Made by a program: the position numbers and the translations under genes. From the NCBI GenBank assembly GCA_964418585.1, contig CAYQMG010000074.1:1-64000 (forward strand): a stretch of DNA of 64,000 nucleotides. Direction: 5' to 3'. Numbering within the stretch: position 1 is the first letter of the stretch; every line of letters begins with the position of its first letter. Positions 53,101 through 60,403 of this stretch are shown here, in pieces. The notes beneath the pieces were generated by a model. It searched no databases. It was not told where the DNA came from and worked only from the letters and a program-made list of their open reading frames with translations. The stretch is from JAJRTE01 sp964418585 (GTDB taxonomy: Bacteria > Myxococcota_A > UBA796 > JAJRTE01).

Positions 53101-54681
53101 GTCACCGTTTCCGGAGATTGCGACGACTTTGCCGTTTTCGTCTACCCCGGCGCCCCCGAGGGCACCACCACAGACCCGGAACGGGGTTGTCTGCTCGGCG
53201 ACGGTATCGACAACGACTGCGACCCTGAAACGGCACCGGACCAGGGAACCTGTTCCTTCGACGACGACGGAGACGAGCAGACCGAACTCGAGGGCGACTG
53301 CGACGACGCCGACCCTTCCATCTACCTGGGCGCCACCGAAATCTGTGACCATGTCGACCAGGACTGTGACGGGGACCCCACCAACGGCTTCGACCTCGAC
53401 GGCGACGGCCATCTCTCCGAGGCAAATTGCACCGAAGACCCTCTGGGCGACGACTGTGCGGACAGCGATCCAGCGGTCTATTCAGGCGCGGAAGAACTCT
53501 GTGACAACAAGGACAATGACTGCGACGGCCTGACCGACGAGGACTTCGACCTCGACGGTGACGGCTACCTTTCGGCCACCACGTGCCCTTACCGCGGGAC
53601 CGACTGCGACGACAACGACCCCTCCATCCACCCGGGTGCGGAGGAGGTCTGTGACGGAATCGATCAGGACTGCGACACCCTGATCGATAACGGCTTCGAC
53701 CTGGACCACGATGGATTCGTGGACGAAACCCGGTGCGAAACCTACTGCGCTTCCGTCTCCTGCGACTGCGACGACACAAACGCCACCATCAACCCGGACG
53801 CACTCGAGATCTGCGACGGGATCGACAACAACTGCCAGAACGGCACAGACGATGAACTCGCTGACTCCGATGGGGACTCGTTCTACGTGTGCAACCCGTC
53901 TGATCCGACGCTCCAGGACTGCAACGACATCAACGATCTGGTCTATCCCGGGGCAGACGAGATCTGCGACGGACTGGACAACAACTGCGACGGGACCGCC
54001 CCCGAAGACGAAGGAGAGATCGACCAGGATGCAGACGGCGTCATGGTGTGTGCCGGCGATTGCGATGACACCAGCCAGGACGTGAATCCGAACCAGATCG
54101 AAGTGTGTGACGGTCTGGACAACGATTGCAACGGCGAGGTCGACGACGTGGCCGGTGTGAGCCCGGTGGAGAGCGGCGCCGACCTTTACTACGTCGACGA
54201 CGATGGAGACGGCCACGGCGCTCCCAACGACGAGCCGATCCCCAGTTGCACCCCTCTGGACGGATACGTGGCAGGCTCCAACGACGATTGCGACGACAGC
54301 AACCCCCTCGTCTACCAGGGCGCCAGGGAAATATGTGACGGAATCGACAACAACTGCGACAACATTCAGGACGAACTCGTGCTCGAGTTCGACCGCGACG
54401 ACGACGGTTACCTGGACGCCGAGCAGTGTGCTGCATTGACCGGTGTTCTGCTCGACTGCGACGATGGAAACAAATCGGTCAACCCGGGTGCCGAGGAAAT
54501 CCCCGGAGATGGCATCGACAACAATTGTGACGGCTCTCTGACCCCCGAAAACGTCACCTTCGAGGAGACGGGCATGGGTTGCGCCATCTCCAACCCACAG
54601 ACAACGTCCGGCTCGTTCCCTTGGTGGCTTGCCGGTGCTGGTCTGGTGCTCCTCTCCATTCGCAAACGACGCGGGCACTAG
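50131..54681 (+). CDS. Giant secreted protein: FG-GAP propeller, 15 MopE repeats, MYXO-CTERM-like anchor (1516 aa)
   Basis: ATG at 50131 after GAGGAAGGAAACGGT. Signal peptide (about 1-32). Residues about 70-543 hold seven FG-GAP/VCBS-type calcium-binding repeats (VGDLDGDGNLDVVVGGPG, IGDVTGDGNEDLVVGAP, LGDVDGDGYADVALGLP, LDMDGDGYGDFLIGAP), enough for a seven-bladed propeller as in integrin alpha. About 544-1470 carry 15 MopE units (DCDDTDASIHPGATEVCDG and variants). The end, MGCAISNPQTT, a hydrophobic helix (FPWWLAGAGLVLLSI) and RKRRGH, has the Cys-helix-Arg layout of MYXO-CTERM sorting signals, which are cut by myxosortase and anchored to the surface. Partner and ligand unknown. Confidence 0.87.
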   Translation: MKWHNALLRRPGTVTLCTLPLLLVTGVSLLGADWPTGLYSVDLDIPATPSTDDRYTTGWVDGLSTPRGGGAYTGASIAVGDLDGDGNLDVVVGGPGYDCGNTGNCGGVKVIYGDGTPPRGDLLAWGEDTILIVRNALYVNFGNSLAIGDVTGDGNEDLVVGAPALDDTNGSGCVHVIPGGTRWQSDATYEDVNDLPGVVTLCGSSGDHAGRSIAVGQIADPTGSPGDELLIGAPGNDKAYLYYGPIGSSTTESDAIVFNTPEGSAGGTSVAFVGDVDGDTDGDFAIGAPNALNGGGKVYLVGGRLPIYFSSPVYLPTMTTQVVTIEGDLTIDSQAVGNLGAAVAGLGDVDGDGYADVALGLPTAPNTFSTTLRLESGRVYIYFGDPIALGQNGQISSVSLSTVSTFVYGVTAYDQLGKSVHAVGDVDGDGYDDFLAGAPEANDDSTQASAGYGAAYLIPGRSEADWTTCCDGGRMVYGVAYINSIAFNGTVEDEQLGMGLHGYAGLDMDGDGYGDFLIGAPAYPVSSNPISPEGRTFYVSFGDFYDRDGDGQSIANADCDDTNAAVYWDAEEVCDGLDNDCDGLTDDDDGDVIDPSLYYEDVDRDGYGSNNTSYWCDPPSGYAAIKGDCDDSNASIHPGATEVCDGLDNDCDGLTDDGDDDVVGQHTYYRDDDGDHHGDSTSPLATCDESPPNGYAATGDDCDDTDASIHPGATEVCDGLDNDCDELTDDADSDVTGQNAYYFDSDGDGYGTDDNVTLTCDTTPPQDTTVRGGDCNDDDPSINPGATEVCDGVDNDCDNDVDGFDDSLDGTPFYPDVDRDGYGDAAADPTAGCPDYPPAGMVEDHSDCNDDDSSIHPGAEEVCDGGIDNDCDGQADDNDADVIGQNTYYRDNDGDGFGSVTSGKLDTCAASPPDGYAQEMGDCNDTDSAIHPDAEEVCDNGIDNDCDGRADDDDENVTGQNTYYADRDGDGWGNEEEPILSCSSTPPDGSVTVSGDCDDFAVFVYPGAPEGTTTDPERGCLLGDGIDNDCDPETAPDQGTCSFDDDGDEQTELEGDCDDADPSIYLGATEICDHVDQDCDGDPTNGFDLDGDGHLSEANCTEDPLGDDCADSDPAVYSGAEELCDNKDNDCDGLTDEDFDLDGDGYLSATTCPYRGTDCDDNDPSIHPGAEEVCDGIDQDCDTLIDNGFDLDHDGFVDETRCETYCASVSCDCDDTNATINPDALEICDGIDNNCQNGTDDELADSDGDSFYVCNPSDPTLQDCNDINDLVYPGADEICDGLDNNCDGTAPEDEGEIDQDADGVMVCAGDCDDTSQDVNPNQIEVCDGLDNDCNGEVDDVAGVSPVESGADLYYVDDDGDGHGAPNDEPIPSCTPLDGYVAGSNDDCDDSNPLVYQGAREICDGIDNNCDNIQDELVLEFDRDDDGYLDAEQCAALTGVLLDCDDGNKSVNPGAEEIPGDGIDNNCDGSLTPENVTFEETGMGCAISNPQTTSGSFPWWLAGAGLVLLSIRKRRGH
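51770..54535 (+). repeat. In-gene MopE repeat array (15 units)
   Basis: Units of about 100-220 bp with the core DCDD...PGAxExCDGxDNDCDG. They are more diverged from each other than those at 3595-6510, and several carry the extra 'YYxDxDxDGxG' insert. The near-identical stretch encoding PGATEVCDGLDNDCDGLTDD occurs twice near 51840 and 52050. Confidence 0.75.
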
Positions 54682-54823
54682 CCGTTCCCCCTCCTCGAGC
54701 CATCGAATCGGGGGACAGCTCCGCTCTGGTCTCCAGCCTGCCACCGCTTCAACGCCTCACGAGGCAGCGCCTGAATACGACCGGAACGGACCGGCAGCAC
54801 CGCACCCAGGAAGGAATTCGTTC

Positions 54824-55645
54824 ATGCCCTGGCAACGGTGGCGGTTCAAAGGCAACAAGGTCTACGCTCGAGTGTCCGCCAAGGACCGCTTGCAGATCAC
54901 CAACGGCCTCGCGGAAATTCGTTACAAACGAAACGACGACCGCACCTATCGCGTGCGCGCCGAGCGTGTGGAGCCCCTCCCTCCTGAACAGGGCGGGGAC
55001 CGCGTGTGGGAGGACCCGGTCGCACCGCCGAAACAGAATGATTCCCCCCCATCCTCCACGACGGCCGCGACTTCTCCCGCACGAGACTCCGGAGAACCCC
55101 CCAAAGATGAAAACGGCGCACCCCCGCCACCACGAACGCCGAGCCCGGAAACCAATCCCACCATTCCAGACAACCTGCTCGGCAACAAACCTCCTATCAT
55201 CGTTTTCACCGACGGCTCATGCCTGGGCAATCCCGGTCCCATGGGGATCGGGATCGTCATGACCTGTGCCGGTCACCGCCTCGAGGTGTCCGAGTTTCTC
55301 GGCGAAGGCACCAACAACGTGGCCGAACTGACCGCCGTGCTCCGCGCTCTGGAACTCATCAAGGACCCCAATCGAACCGTCATCCTTTACACCGACAGCC
55401 GGTACGTCATCGGCATGATTGGGGGATGGAAGGCCAAGTCGAACCAACAACTGATCCAGAAAATCCAGAACGCATGCCGCCGCTTTCCAGACCTCCGTAT
55501 CCGGAAAGTGACGGCGCACACGGGCCAGGCGGAGAACGAGCGGTGCGACGAACTCGCCAAAACAGCGGTCCGCAACCGCACCTCCAGCACCTGGAGAACG
55601 ACCCTGTCCGGCCGCCCTGACAGCCCCGGAGAGGAGAGCGGCTGA
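54824..55645 (+). CDS. rnhA: RNase HI with extra N-terminal domain
   Basis: 273 residues; ATG at 54824 after AGGAAGGAATTC. The RNase H domain is about 125-260 with all four catalytic acids: D in FTDGSCLGNPG, E in NNVAELTAVL, D in YTDSRYVIG, D in ENERCDELAK. It cleaves RNA in RNA-DNA hybrids. The first about 50 residues (WRFKGNKVYARVSAKDRLQI, RYKRNDDRTYRVRAERVEPL) are a small beta-rich domain unlike the viroplasmin-type hybrid-binding domain; a Pro/Ser/Thr linker (about 55-120) separates them. It may help bind nucleic acid. Precedes the tandem Hfq-like gene. Confidence 0.9.
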   Translation: MPWQRWRFKGNKVYARVSAKDRLQITNGLAEIRYKRNDDRTYRVRAERVEPLPPEQGGDRVWEDPVAPPKQNDSPPSSTTAATSPARDSGEPPKDENGAPPPPRTPSPETNPTIPDNLLGNKPPIIVFTDGSCLGNPGPMGIGIVMTCAGHRLEVSEFLGEGTNNVAELTAVLRALELIKDPNRTVILYTDSRYVIGMIGGWKAKSNQQLIQKIQNACRRFPDLRIRKVTAHTGQAENERCDELAKTAVRNRTSSTWRTTLSGRPDSPGEESG

Positions 55646-55838
55646 CGCCGGCGCCTCCTCCCTGCCCACGGGTCCCCAGGCAGTGTGGCCCTGTTGTGTC
55701 TGTGTCTCTGTTGGAAACCCATCGGCGAAAGACCAAACAGGATCTACACCAAGAACAACACTCTTGTGGCCTTTCATGCCAATCGAACGCCTTTGGTGTA
55801 TGCCCGGCGCAAACTGGTAGAGAAGACCGCCAGGAACA

Positions 55839-55868
55839 TTGACTGGCATGCCCCCTGACGCCTATAAT
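55839..55868 (+). promoter_or_regulatory. Strong promoter of the tandem Hfq-like gene
   Basis: TTGACT (55839-55844), 18 bp, TATAAT (55863-55868, perfect). The leader is about 42 nt, with GGAGACGGGC before the ATG at 55917. The rest of the gap 55646-55916 holds nothing else. Confidence 0.75.
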
Positions 55869-55916
55869 GAAATCAGGGCTAGCGCGGTAGGCGGCCAATC
55901 AACGCTGGAGACGGGC

Positions 55917-56861
55917 ATGGACAGATACCAGAGGGAGTCTCGGTCCAAGGGCGACGCACGTTCGTCCGCGGGGCGGGATGGTGGCAGACGGGGAGGCGGC
56001 TCCGACAAGAACCAAGCAGGCCGCCCGCGAGGATCGCGAATCAGACCGGGCGGTAGCAAGAATCGTATCCTGCGTTCTGGTGGGGGGAGGTCCTCCGGGA
56101 GGAAGGGAGCGAGGGCGGCCCGAAACAAGCTCCCGCCGGGGGTGGTCAAGCAGGCCAGGTCTCTGATGTCCCAATCTGGTATCCCGTTCGGGGCGGCCCT
56201 TCGGGTGGTCCAGGGCAAGGCGACACTCAACGAGGTGCTCCAGGAGCTGCTTCGTGAGGAGAAGATTCGCAAGCTGATGGCCACGCACCGAATCAACCGC
56301 GCACTCGCCACCAATGTGGCACTCGGCAGGACCGATCTCGAGATTGTGCTGCTGCGACGCCGCAAGAACGAGACGCTCCGCTCCAACTATCACCGAAGCT
56401 GCCTCGAGGATGCCCACCTGACCGGTGCGCGGATCGCGATTGCGGTGCACGGTCACAAGAAGCTTCTGGGCAAGGTGGAGGAAAACGAGAAATATGCCAT
56501 TCGCTTCCGGCAGGACTCGGACACGGAAGCCCGGGAGATTCACAAGACCGAGATCAAGTTCGCCTACGACCCGGACCAGTACAGGCAAATCAAGAAGTTC
56601 ATCAAGATCGACAACAAGGTCCGGGCGAAGAAGCTGGGCCCCATTCTGCGCCCGAGAGAGCGGCACCATTTCAAGAACCTGACGCTTCAACAGGCCCTCG
56701 ATGCGCGCGAAGAGGTGCAGGTCACCACCCTCGAGGGTGATGTGTTGCGCGGTCACGTGGAATGGTTTGGCCGGTGGGAGTTTGGTTTGAAGGTAAAAGG
56801 TGGTGCTCGTGTCACCGTGTTCCGGCACGCAGTCTATGATCTCCGCATCCTCTCTCGATAG
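55917..56861 (+). CDS. Protein with two Hfq/LSm-like domains
   Basis: 314 residues from the ATG at 55917. Residues 1-75 are disordered, Arg/Gly/Lys-rich; about 76-150 are helical. Domain 1 (about 162-218: GARIAIAVHGHKKLLGKVEE, KTEIKFAY) and domain 2 (about 254-314: LTLQQALDAREEVQVTTLEG, DVLRGHVEWFGRWEFGLKVK, VTVFRHAVYDLRIL) both follow Hfq, and domain 2 keeps an analogue of the Sm2 signature YKHAIS (VFRHAVYD). Classic Hfq has one domain of about 70 residues and forms hexamers; a two-domain chain would form trimers. RNA binding is inferred. Its end overlaps folC by 28 bp tail to tail. Confidence 0.75.
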   Translation: MDRYQRESRSKGDARSSAGRDGGRRGGGSDKNQAGRPRGSRIRPGGSKNRILRSGGGRSSGRKGARAARNKLPPGVVKQARSLMSQSGIPFGAALRVVQGKATLNEVLQELLREEKIRKLMATHRINRALATNVALGRTDLEIVLLRRRKNETLRSNYHRSCLEDAHLTGARIAIAVHGHKKLLGKVEENEKYAIRFRQDSDTEAREIHKTEIKFAYDPDQYRQIKKFIKIDNKVRAKKLGPILRPRERHHFKNLTLQQALDAREEVQVTTLEGDVLRGHVEWFGRWEFGLKVKGGARVTVFRHAVYDLRILSR

Positions 56862-58327
56862 GGACTGCTGTCCGGGGATGGTGTCGATCCTGGACCGTGG
56901 GCGCAGCCGTTCGACGAACCTGACGCATCCAGCCGATATTCGCCGTTGAGGGGGGCGATCTGCCCCTGATTGAGCACCACCGTTTCTTCCTGGAATCGGG
57001 CCCGTAGCTCGCTGATGAGATAGGTGGAACCACAAGCCAACACCTTCCCCTCCCCCATGCGCAGGGCGAGCAAGAGTGCGTCCCACGGGTCGAGCCGAAG
57101 GTCCACGGTGGGGAAGAAGTGGGCGGCCTGGCGGGCGAGGAGACGCGGTGGCGCCATTTTCCGGAACGTCCCGAGGGGGCGGGTCGCCACCAGTTTGCGA
57201 AACCCCATGCGCAAGGCTCCCAGGATGCCGTCCAGGTCCTTGTTCCCGGCCACGGCCACGACGACCGCGCCGTCGTCGCCGTGGCGGCGGACCCAGGTAT
57301 CCACCGCGGCCCGAACCTTGTCCACGTTGTGGGCAATGTCCATCACCAGCACCTGCCCCCCGTCCAGACGAACTTCCTCGAAACGACCAGGCAGGAACGC
57401 CCGGGCGACCCCTCGCCGGACCGAATCATCGTCGCCGGCGAGGCCGAGCGAGCGCAGGTGCACGGCCACAGCCACGGCCAACGCTGCATTCCGCCCCTGA
57501 TGGGCGCCGACAAGACCGGGCCGCACCCCTGTCACGGCTCCATCGGGGCACACCACGTCGAACGTGCCGGCCCCTTGCTCGACCCGAATCTGGTCTCCCA
57601 GAACCCAGGTGGGGACATCCAGCGTGCGGGCCTGGCGCAACACCTCCTCGAGGGCTTCTTCCCGCCTGGCCCCGACCATGGCCAGTGTTCCCGGCTTGAT
57701 GATTCCGGCCTTGTCCCGGGCGATGGTTCGGACATCTCGGCCCAACAACTCCACGTGATCGATCCCCACGTCCGTCACCACCGCAATCAATGGCGATGGT
57801 ATCACGTTCGTGGAATCGAGACTGCCTCCGATTCCCACCTCGAGAACCACGACCTGACATCCCAGGTCGCGAAACGAGGACAGGGCAATCCCCAGAACCA
57901 GTTCGTGATACGACGGAATCCCCCAGGGACCCTCCCGATACTCACGCTCGATGTAGGGCTTCAAAGCCTCGACCGCGCGGACCCAGTGCGAAATGGGGAG
58001 GAACCCACCGCCCAAAGGAATCCGCTCCAGAGTGGTGGTCACGTGAGGAGACATGTACGACCCCACCCGGATTCCCCCTTCGTGCAACATGGAATGCACG
58101 AGACGAACCACCGACCCCTTCCCGCTGGTACCCGTGACATGCACAAAACGCAACGTTTCCTGAGGATTCCCCAGATGGGCCAGCAAACGGCGACACCGGC
58201 GCAGTCCAATCGGTCCACCAGGCTGTGATGGATCAACCTTGCTGACCAGCCGTTCCGACTCCAGGGTCAACAACGACTCGAGATAGGCCACGCTCCGACG
58301 ATAGCGCGCAAGGTCTTCCAAAGACAT
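56834..58327 (-). CDS. folC: Folylpolyglutamate synthase / dihydrofolate synthase
   Basis: 497 residues, longer than the usual 420-430. Mur-ligase fold: FVHVTGTSGKGSVVRLVHSM (P-loop), YMSPHVTTTLERIPLGG, VVLEVGIGGSLDSTNVI, TDVGIDHVELLGRDVRTIARDK (in pieces), GAHQGRNAALAVAVAV, and DIAHNVDKVRA. Adds glutamate to (dihydro)folate. The C-terminal extra of about 30 residues (GSSNGCAHGPGSTPSPDSS) overlaps the tandem Hfq-like gene, tail to tail. Confidence 0.93.
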   Translation of the reverse strand: MSLEDLARYRRSVAYLESLLTLESERLVSKVDPSQPGGPIGLRRCRRLLAHLGNPQETLRFVHVTGTSGKGSVVRLVHSMLHEGGIRVGSYMSPHVTTTLERIPLGGGFLPISHWVRAVEALKPYIEREYREGPWGIPSYHELVLGIALSSFRDLGCQVVVLEVGIGGSLDSTNVIPSPLIAVVTDVGIDHVELLGRDVRTIARDKAGIIKPGTLAMVGARREEALEEVLRQARTLDVPTWVLGDQIRVEQGAGTFDVVCPDGAVTGVRPGLVGAHQGRNAALAVAVAVHLRSLGLAGDDDSVRRGVARAFLPGRFEEVRLDGGQVLVMDIAHNVDKVRAAVDTWVRRHGDDGAVVVAVAGNKDLDGILGALRMGFRKLVATRPLGTFRKMAPPRLLARQAAHFFPTVDLRLDPWDALLLALRMGEGKVLACGSTYLISELRARFQEETVVLNQGQIAPLNGEYRLDASGSSNGCAHGPGSTPSPDSSPYRERMRRS

Positions 58328-58427
58328 CTCGCCCTCCGTCCCCTCCCGTGGGAACGAGCGGAACGTCCTTGTTGAAAGGACGTCACGTCACACTGTTTGG
58401 ATGCCGTTCCGTCTCATCCGACGGTGG

Positions 58428-59663
58428 TCAGTGGCGGCCGGAAACGATCGCACGAGGAAGGACGGACGCACTCGCCACCTGTGATCCGGTCGAACGAGCA
58501 GCGGTGCCCGCCGCCCCGCTCCGCCCCGGCAGGCCAAAGGTGTAGTCCACACCCACGAGGAACGTTCCCACTGGAATCCGGGCGCCTTCGGGCACGTAGA
58601 ACGCCGGGGTGTTCTGGCCCAGCACCTTGAGGGAGTAGTTCAGGTAGACTGTGGCGCTGTAGCGTACCCGAAAGAGGACCCCGGCGCCCAACTGAACGAA
58701 GTCCTCCTCCATCACGGTCAGGAGATCCGATGGGTTGCCCTCCACCTGGTAGATGGCGGCCCCGGTCCCGTCCACCTCCTCGAGAGCGAATATCGTGCTG
58801 TAGTAGTCGTCGATGTTCAGCCCATCGAAAGCGTTGTTGATACGCCCATTCAGGAACAGGTAGGTTTTCCGGGAAACGAACAGCCCCGCAACAAAATCGA
58901 GAAAGACCTCGTCGGAAGGTCCCACGATGGGATAGGTACGCACCACGCCCTCTGTATCGGAGAGGGTCACGAACACCGTGCTGGAAAACGGGAACCGGAA
59001 ACGATATCCCATCTCCACATTGTAGGACAGTCGTCGCCGAAAGGCGTAGCCGAACAGTGTTCCGCTGAACTGGAGGTCGGATTGTCCCCCGCCGGGAGCC
59101 ACGATGGCGTCTGGGTCGTAGGTTCCGGGAAGTTTCCAGGCGGTACCGAGGGCCAAGGCAAGAGGCGCATCCGGGGTGGCCTGCCACCGTGCGGAGATCC
59201 AGGTATCGCCCAGGCCGGCACTGCTGGTTCCCGACGACACAACGGCCAACTGGGTGCTCAACCCCAGGTCAAGGCGCTCGAGAAGTCCATACTCCACTTC
59301 CAGGCCCGTGATGGCCATCGTGGACGTCTCCATGCCCGCCTCTCGATTCCCGATTCGCGGCACCTCGATCGAATCATAGCTGTTGAGGTTCGCCCGACTG
59401 CACGGGAGTCCGTTGCAGTCCGTGGCGCCGTTGTAGTGGTACCAGTAGCGGTTGTACTGGGCGAACGACTGGTAGGCGCCCAGGGAGAGGTCCCCTCGCC
59501 GTAGGGCCTGCGCGCCTGCCTCATTGGCCATCAGGCTTCCGGCCACGACCAGGAGCGGGAAGCCGACCAGGCAAACAGCGTTGACAATCCGTGCACACCA
59601 CCCGGCAGCACGCCGCCTGGAAGGCAGGAAGGCGCCGGATTGCGGTTCCAGGGACCACGACAT
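58428..59663 (-). CDS. Outer-membrane protein (porin-like barrel)
   Basis: 411 residues from the ATG at 59663, overlapping the upstream stop. A long N-terminal signal (hydrophobic core IVNAVCLVGFPLLVVAGSL, about 27-45, cut near AGAQAL). The rest is beta strands: LGAYQSFAQYNRYWYHYNG, LEVEYGLLERLDLGLSTQL, DTWISARWQATPDAPLALAL, YNVEMGYRFRFPF, ATVYLNYSLKVLG, VGVDYTFGLPG. The pattern resembles the 'transporter/MetA-pathway' barrel family. Two cysteines lie in a loop (DCNGLPCS). The end after about 390 is extra and Ser/Ala-rich, so it is not a clean terminal Phe. Cotranscribed with the cytochrome c-TPR gene. Confidence 0.75.
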   Translation of the reverse strand: MSWSLEPQSGAFLPSRRRAAGWCARIVNAVCLVGFPLLVVAGSLMANEAGAQALRRGDLSLGAYQSFAQYNRYWYHYNGATDCNGLPCSRANLNSYDSIEVPRIGNREAGMETSTMAITGLEVEYGLLERLDLGLSTQLAVVSSGTSSAGLGDTWISARWQATPDAPLALALGTAWKLPGTYDPDAIVAPGGGQSDLQFSGTLFGYAFRRRLSYNVEMGYRFRFPFSSTVFVTLSDTEGVVRTYPIVGPSDEVFLDFVAGLFVSRKTYLFLNGRINNAFDGLNIDDYYSTIFALEEVDGTGAAIYQVEGNPSDLLTVMEEDFVQLGAGVLFRVRYSATVYLNYSLKVLGQNTPAFYVPEGARIPVGTFLVGVDYTFGLPGRSGAAGTAARSTGSQVASASVLPRAIVSGRH

Positions 59664-60370
59664 CACCTCAACTCCTCTGTCTGGCCTGCCACAATCTTGC
59701 GTTTCACAGAGTAGAACAACTCCACGGTCTTGGGAGAAAACAGACTCGCATCCACGTCGATGGTCGGATCCGTTTCCACCGCCATCCGGAAATGATCCTT
59801 GGCCATCTCCGGCTCCGCCAACACGTGGAACACGATCCCCAGCATCACGTGTGTCTGCGCGATGTGGTACTTCGACTTGAGCTGCGGCAGGGCCCGCTCA
59901 AGGTAGGTCTTCGCTCCCTCGAAATCTCCATCGGCAAACAGTTCCGCCCCCAAATTCATCAGCCGATCGACCTTGGGATCCTCGTCCACCACCGCATGAA
60001 GACCATATACCGTGTAGATATACTCCACGATGCCATCGAACTCGGCAGTCCCGGGTACGATCTCCTCATTCTTGACTCGAGTCGCCAGACACCACTGGAT
60101 CTGCTTGGGAAGCTCCTTTTTCCGCCGCGCCAGGGAATCACGCCGGAGTGGAAGCTTGGTGTCATGGCATGCGGCGCAGCTCTTTCCATCCTTGCCCACA
60201 TACTCGTCGGTGTGATAGATGAGCTTCCCAAGCTCAAAGGGGCTCAACTTCTTGTTTTTTGGCAACCGGGGAGGGGGAACGGCTCGAGACGCCACCAACT
60301 CGTGCCCAGGTCCAAGGGCCACCAGGACCGCTGCCATTCCGCCCACGAACGACCAAAACCACATCTTCAT
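59663..60370 (-). CDS. Monohaem cytochrome c-TPR protein
   Basis: 235 residues; ATG at 60370 after GGGAGAAGTGCG. A signal/anchor (about 1-28). One haem-binding motif, C65-A-A-C68-H69 (KSCAACHD), lies in a short cytochrome-like part (about 45-125: ELGKLIYHTDEYVGKDGKSC). From about 130 there are two to three TPR units (LGAELFADGDFEGAKTYLER, VMLGIVFHVLAEPEMAKDHF) ending in FSPKTVELFYSVKRKI. One haem and TPRs in one periplasmic chain is unusual. It overlaps the barrel start; 33 bp after the DUF4388/PEGA gene. Confidence 0.8.
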   Translation of the reverse strand: MKMWFWSFVGGMAAVLVALGPGHELVASRAVPPPRLPKNKKLSPFELGKLIYHTDEYVGKDGKSCAACHDTKLPLRRDSLARRKKELPKQIQWCLATRVKNEEIVPGTAEFDGIVEYIYTVYGLHAVVDEDPKVDRLMNLGAELFADGDFEGAKTYLERALPQLKSKYHIAQTHVMLGIVFHVLAEPEMAKDHFRMAVETDPTIDVDASLFSPKTVELFYSVKRKIVAGQTEELR

Positions 60371-60403
60371 CGCACTTCTCCCAGTTGACCGCAGGGGTCG
60401 AGG

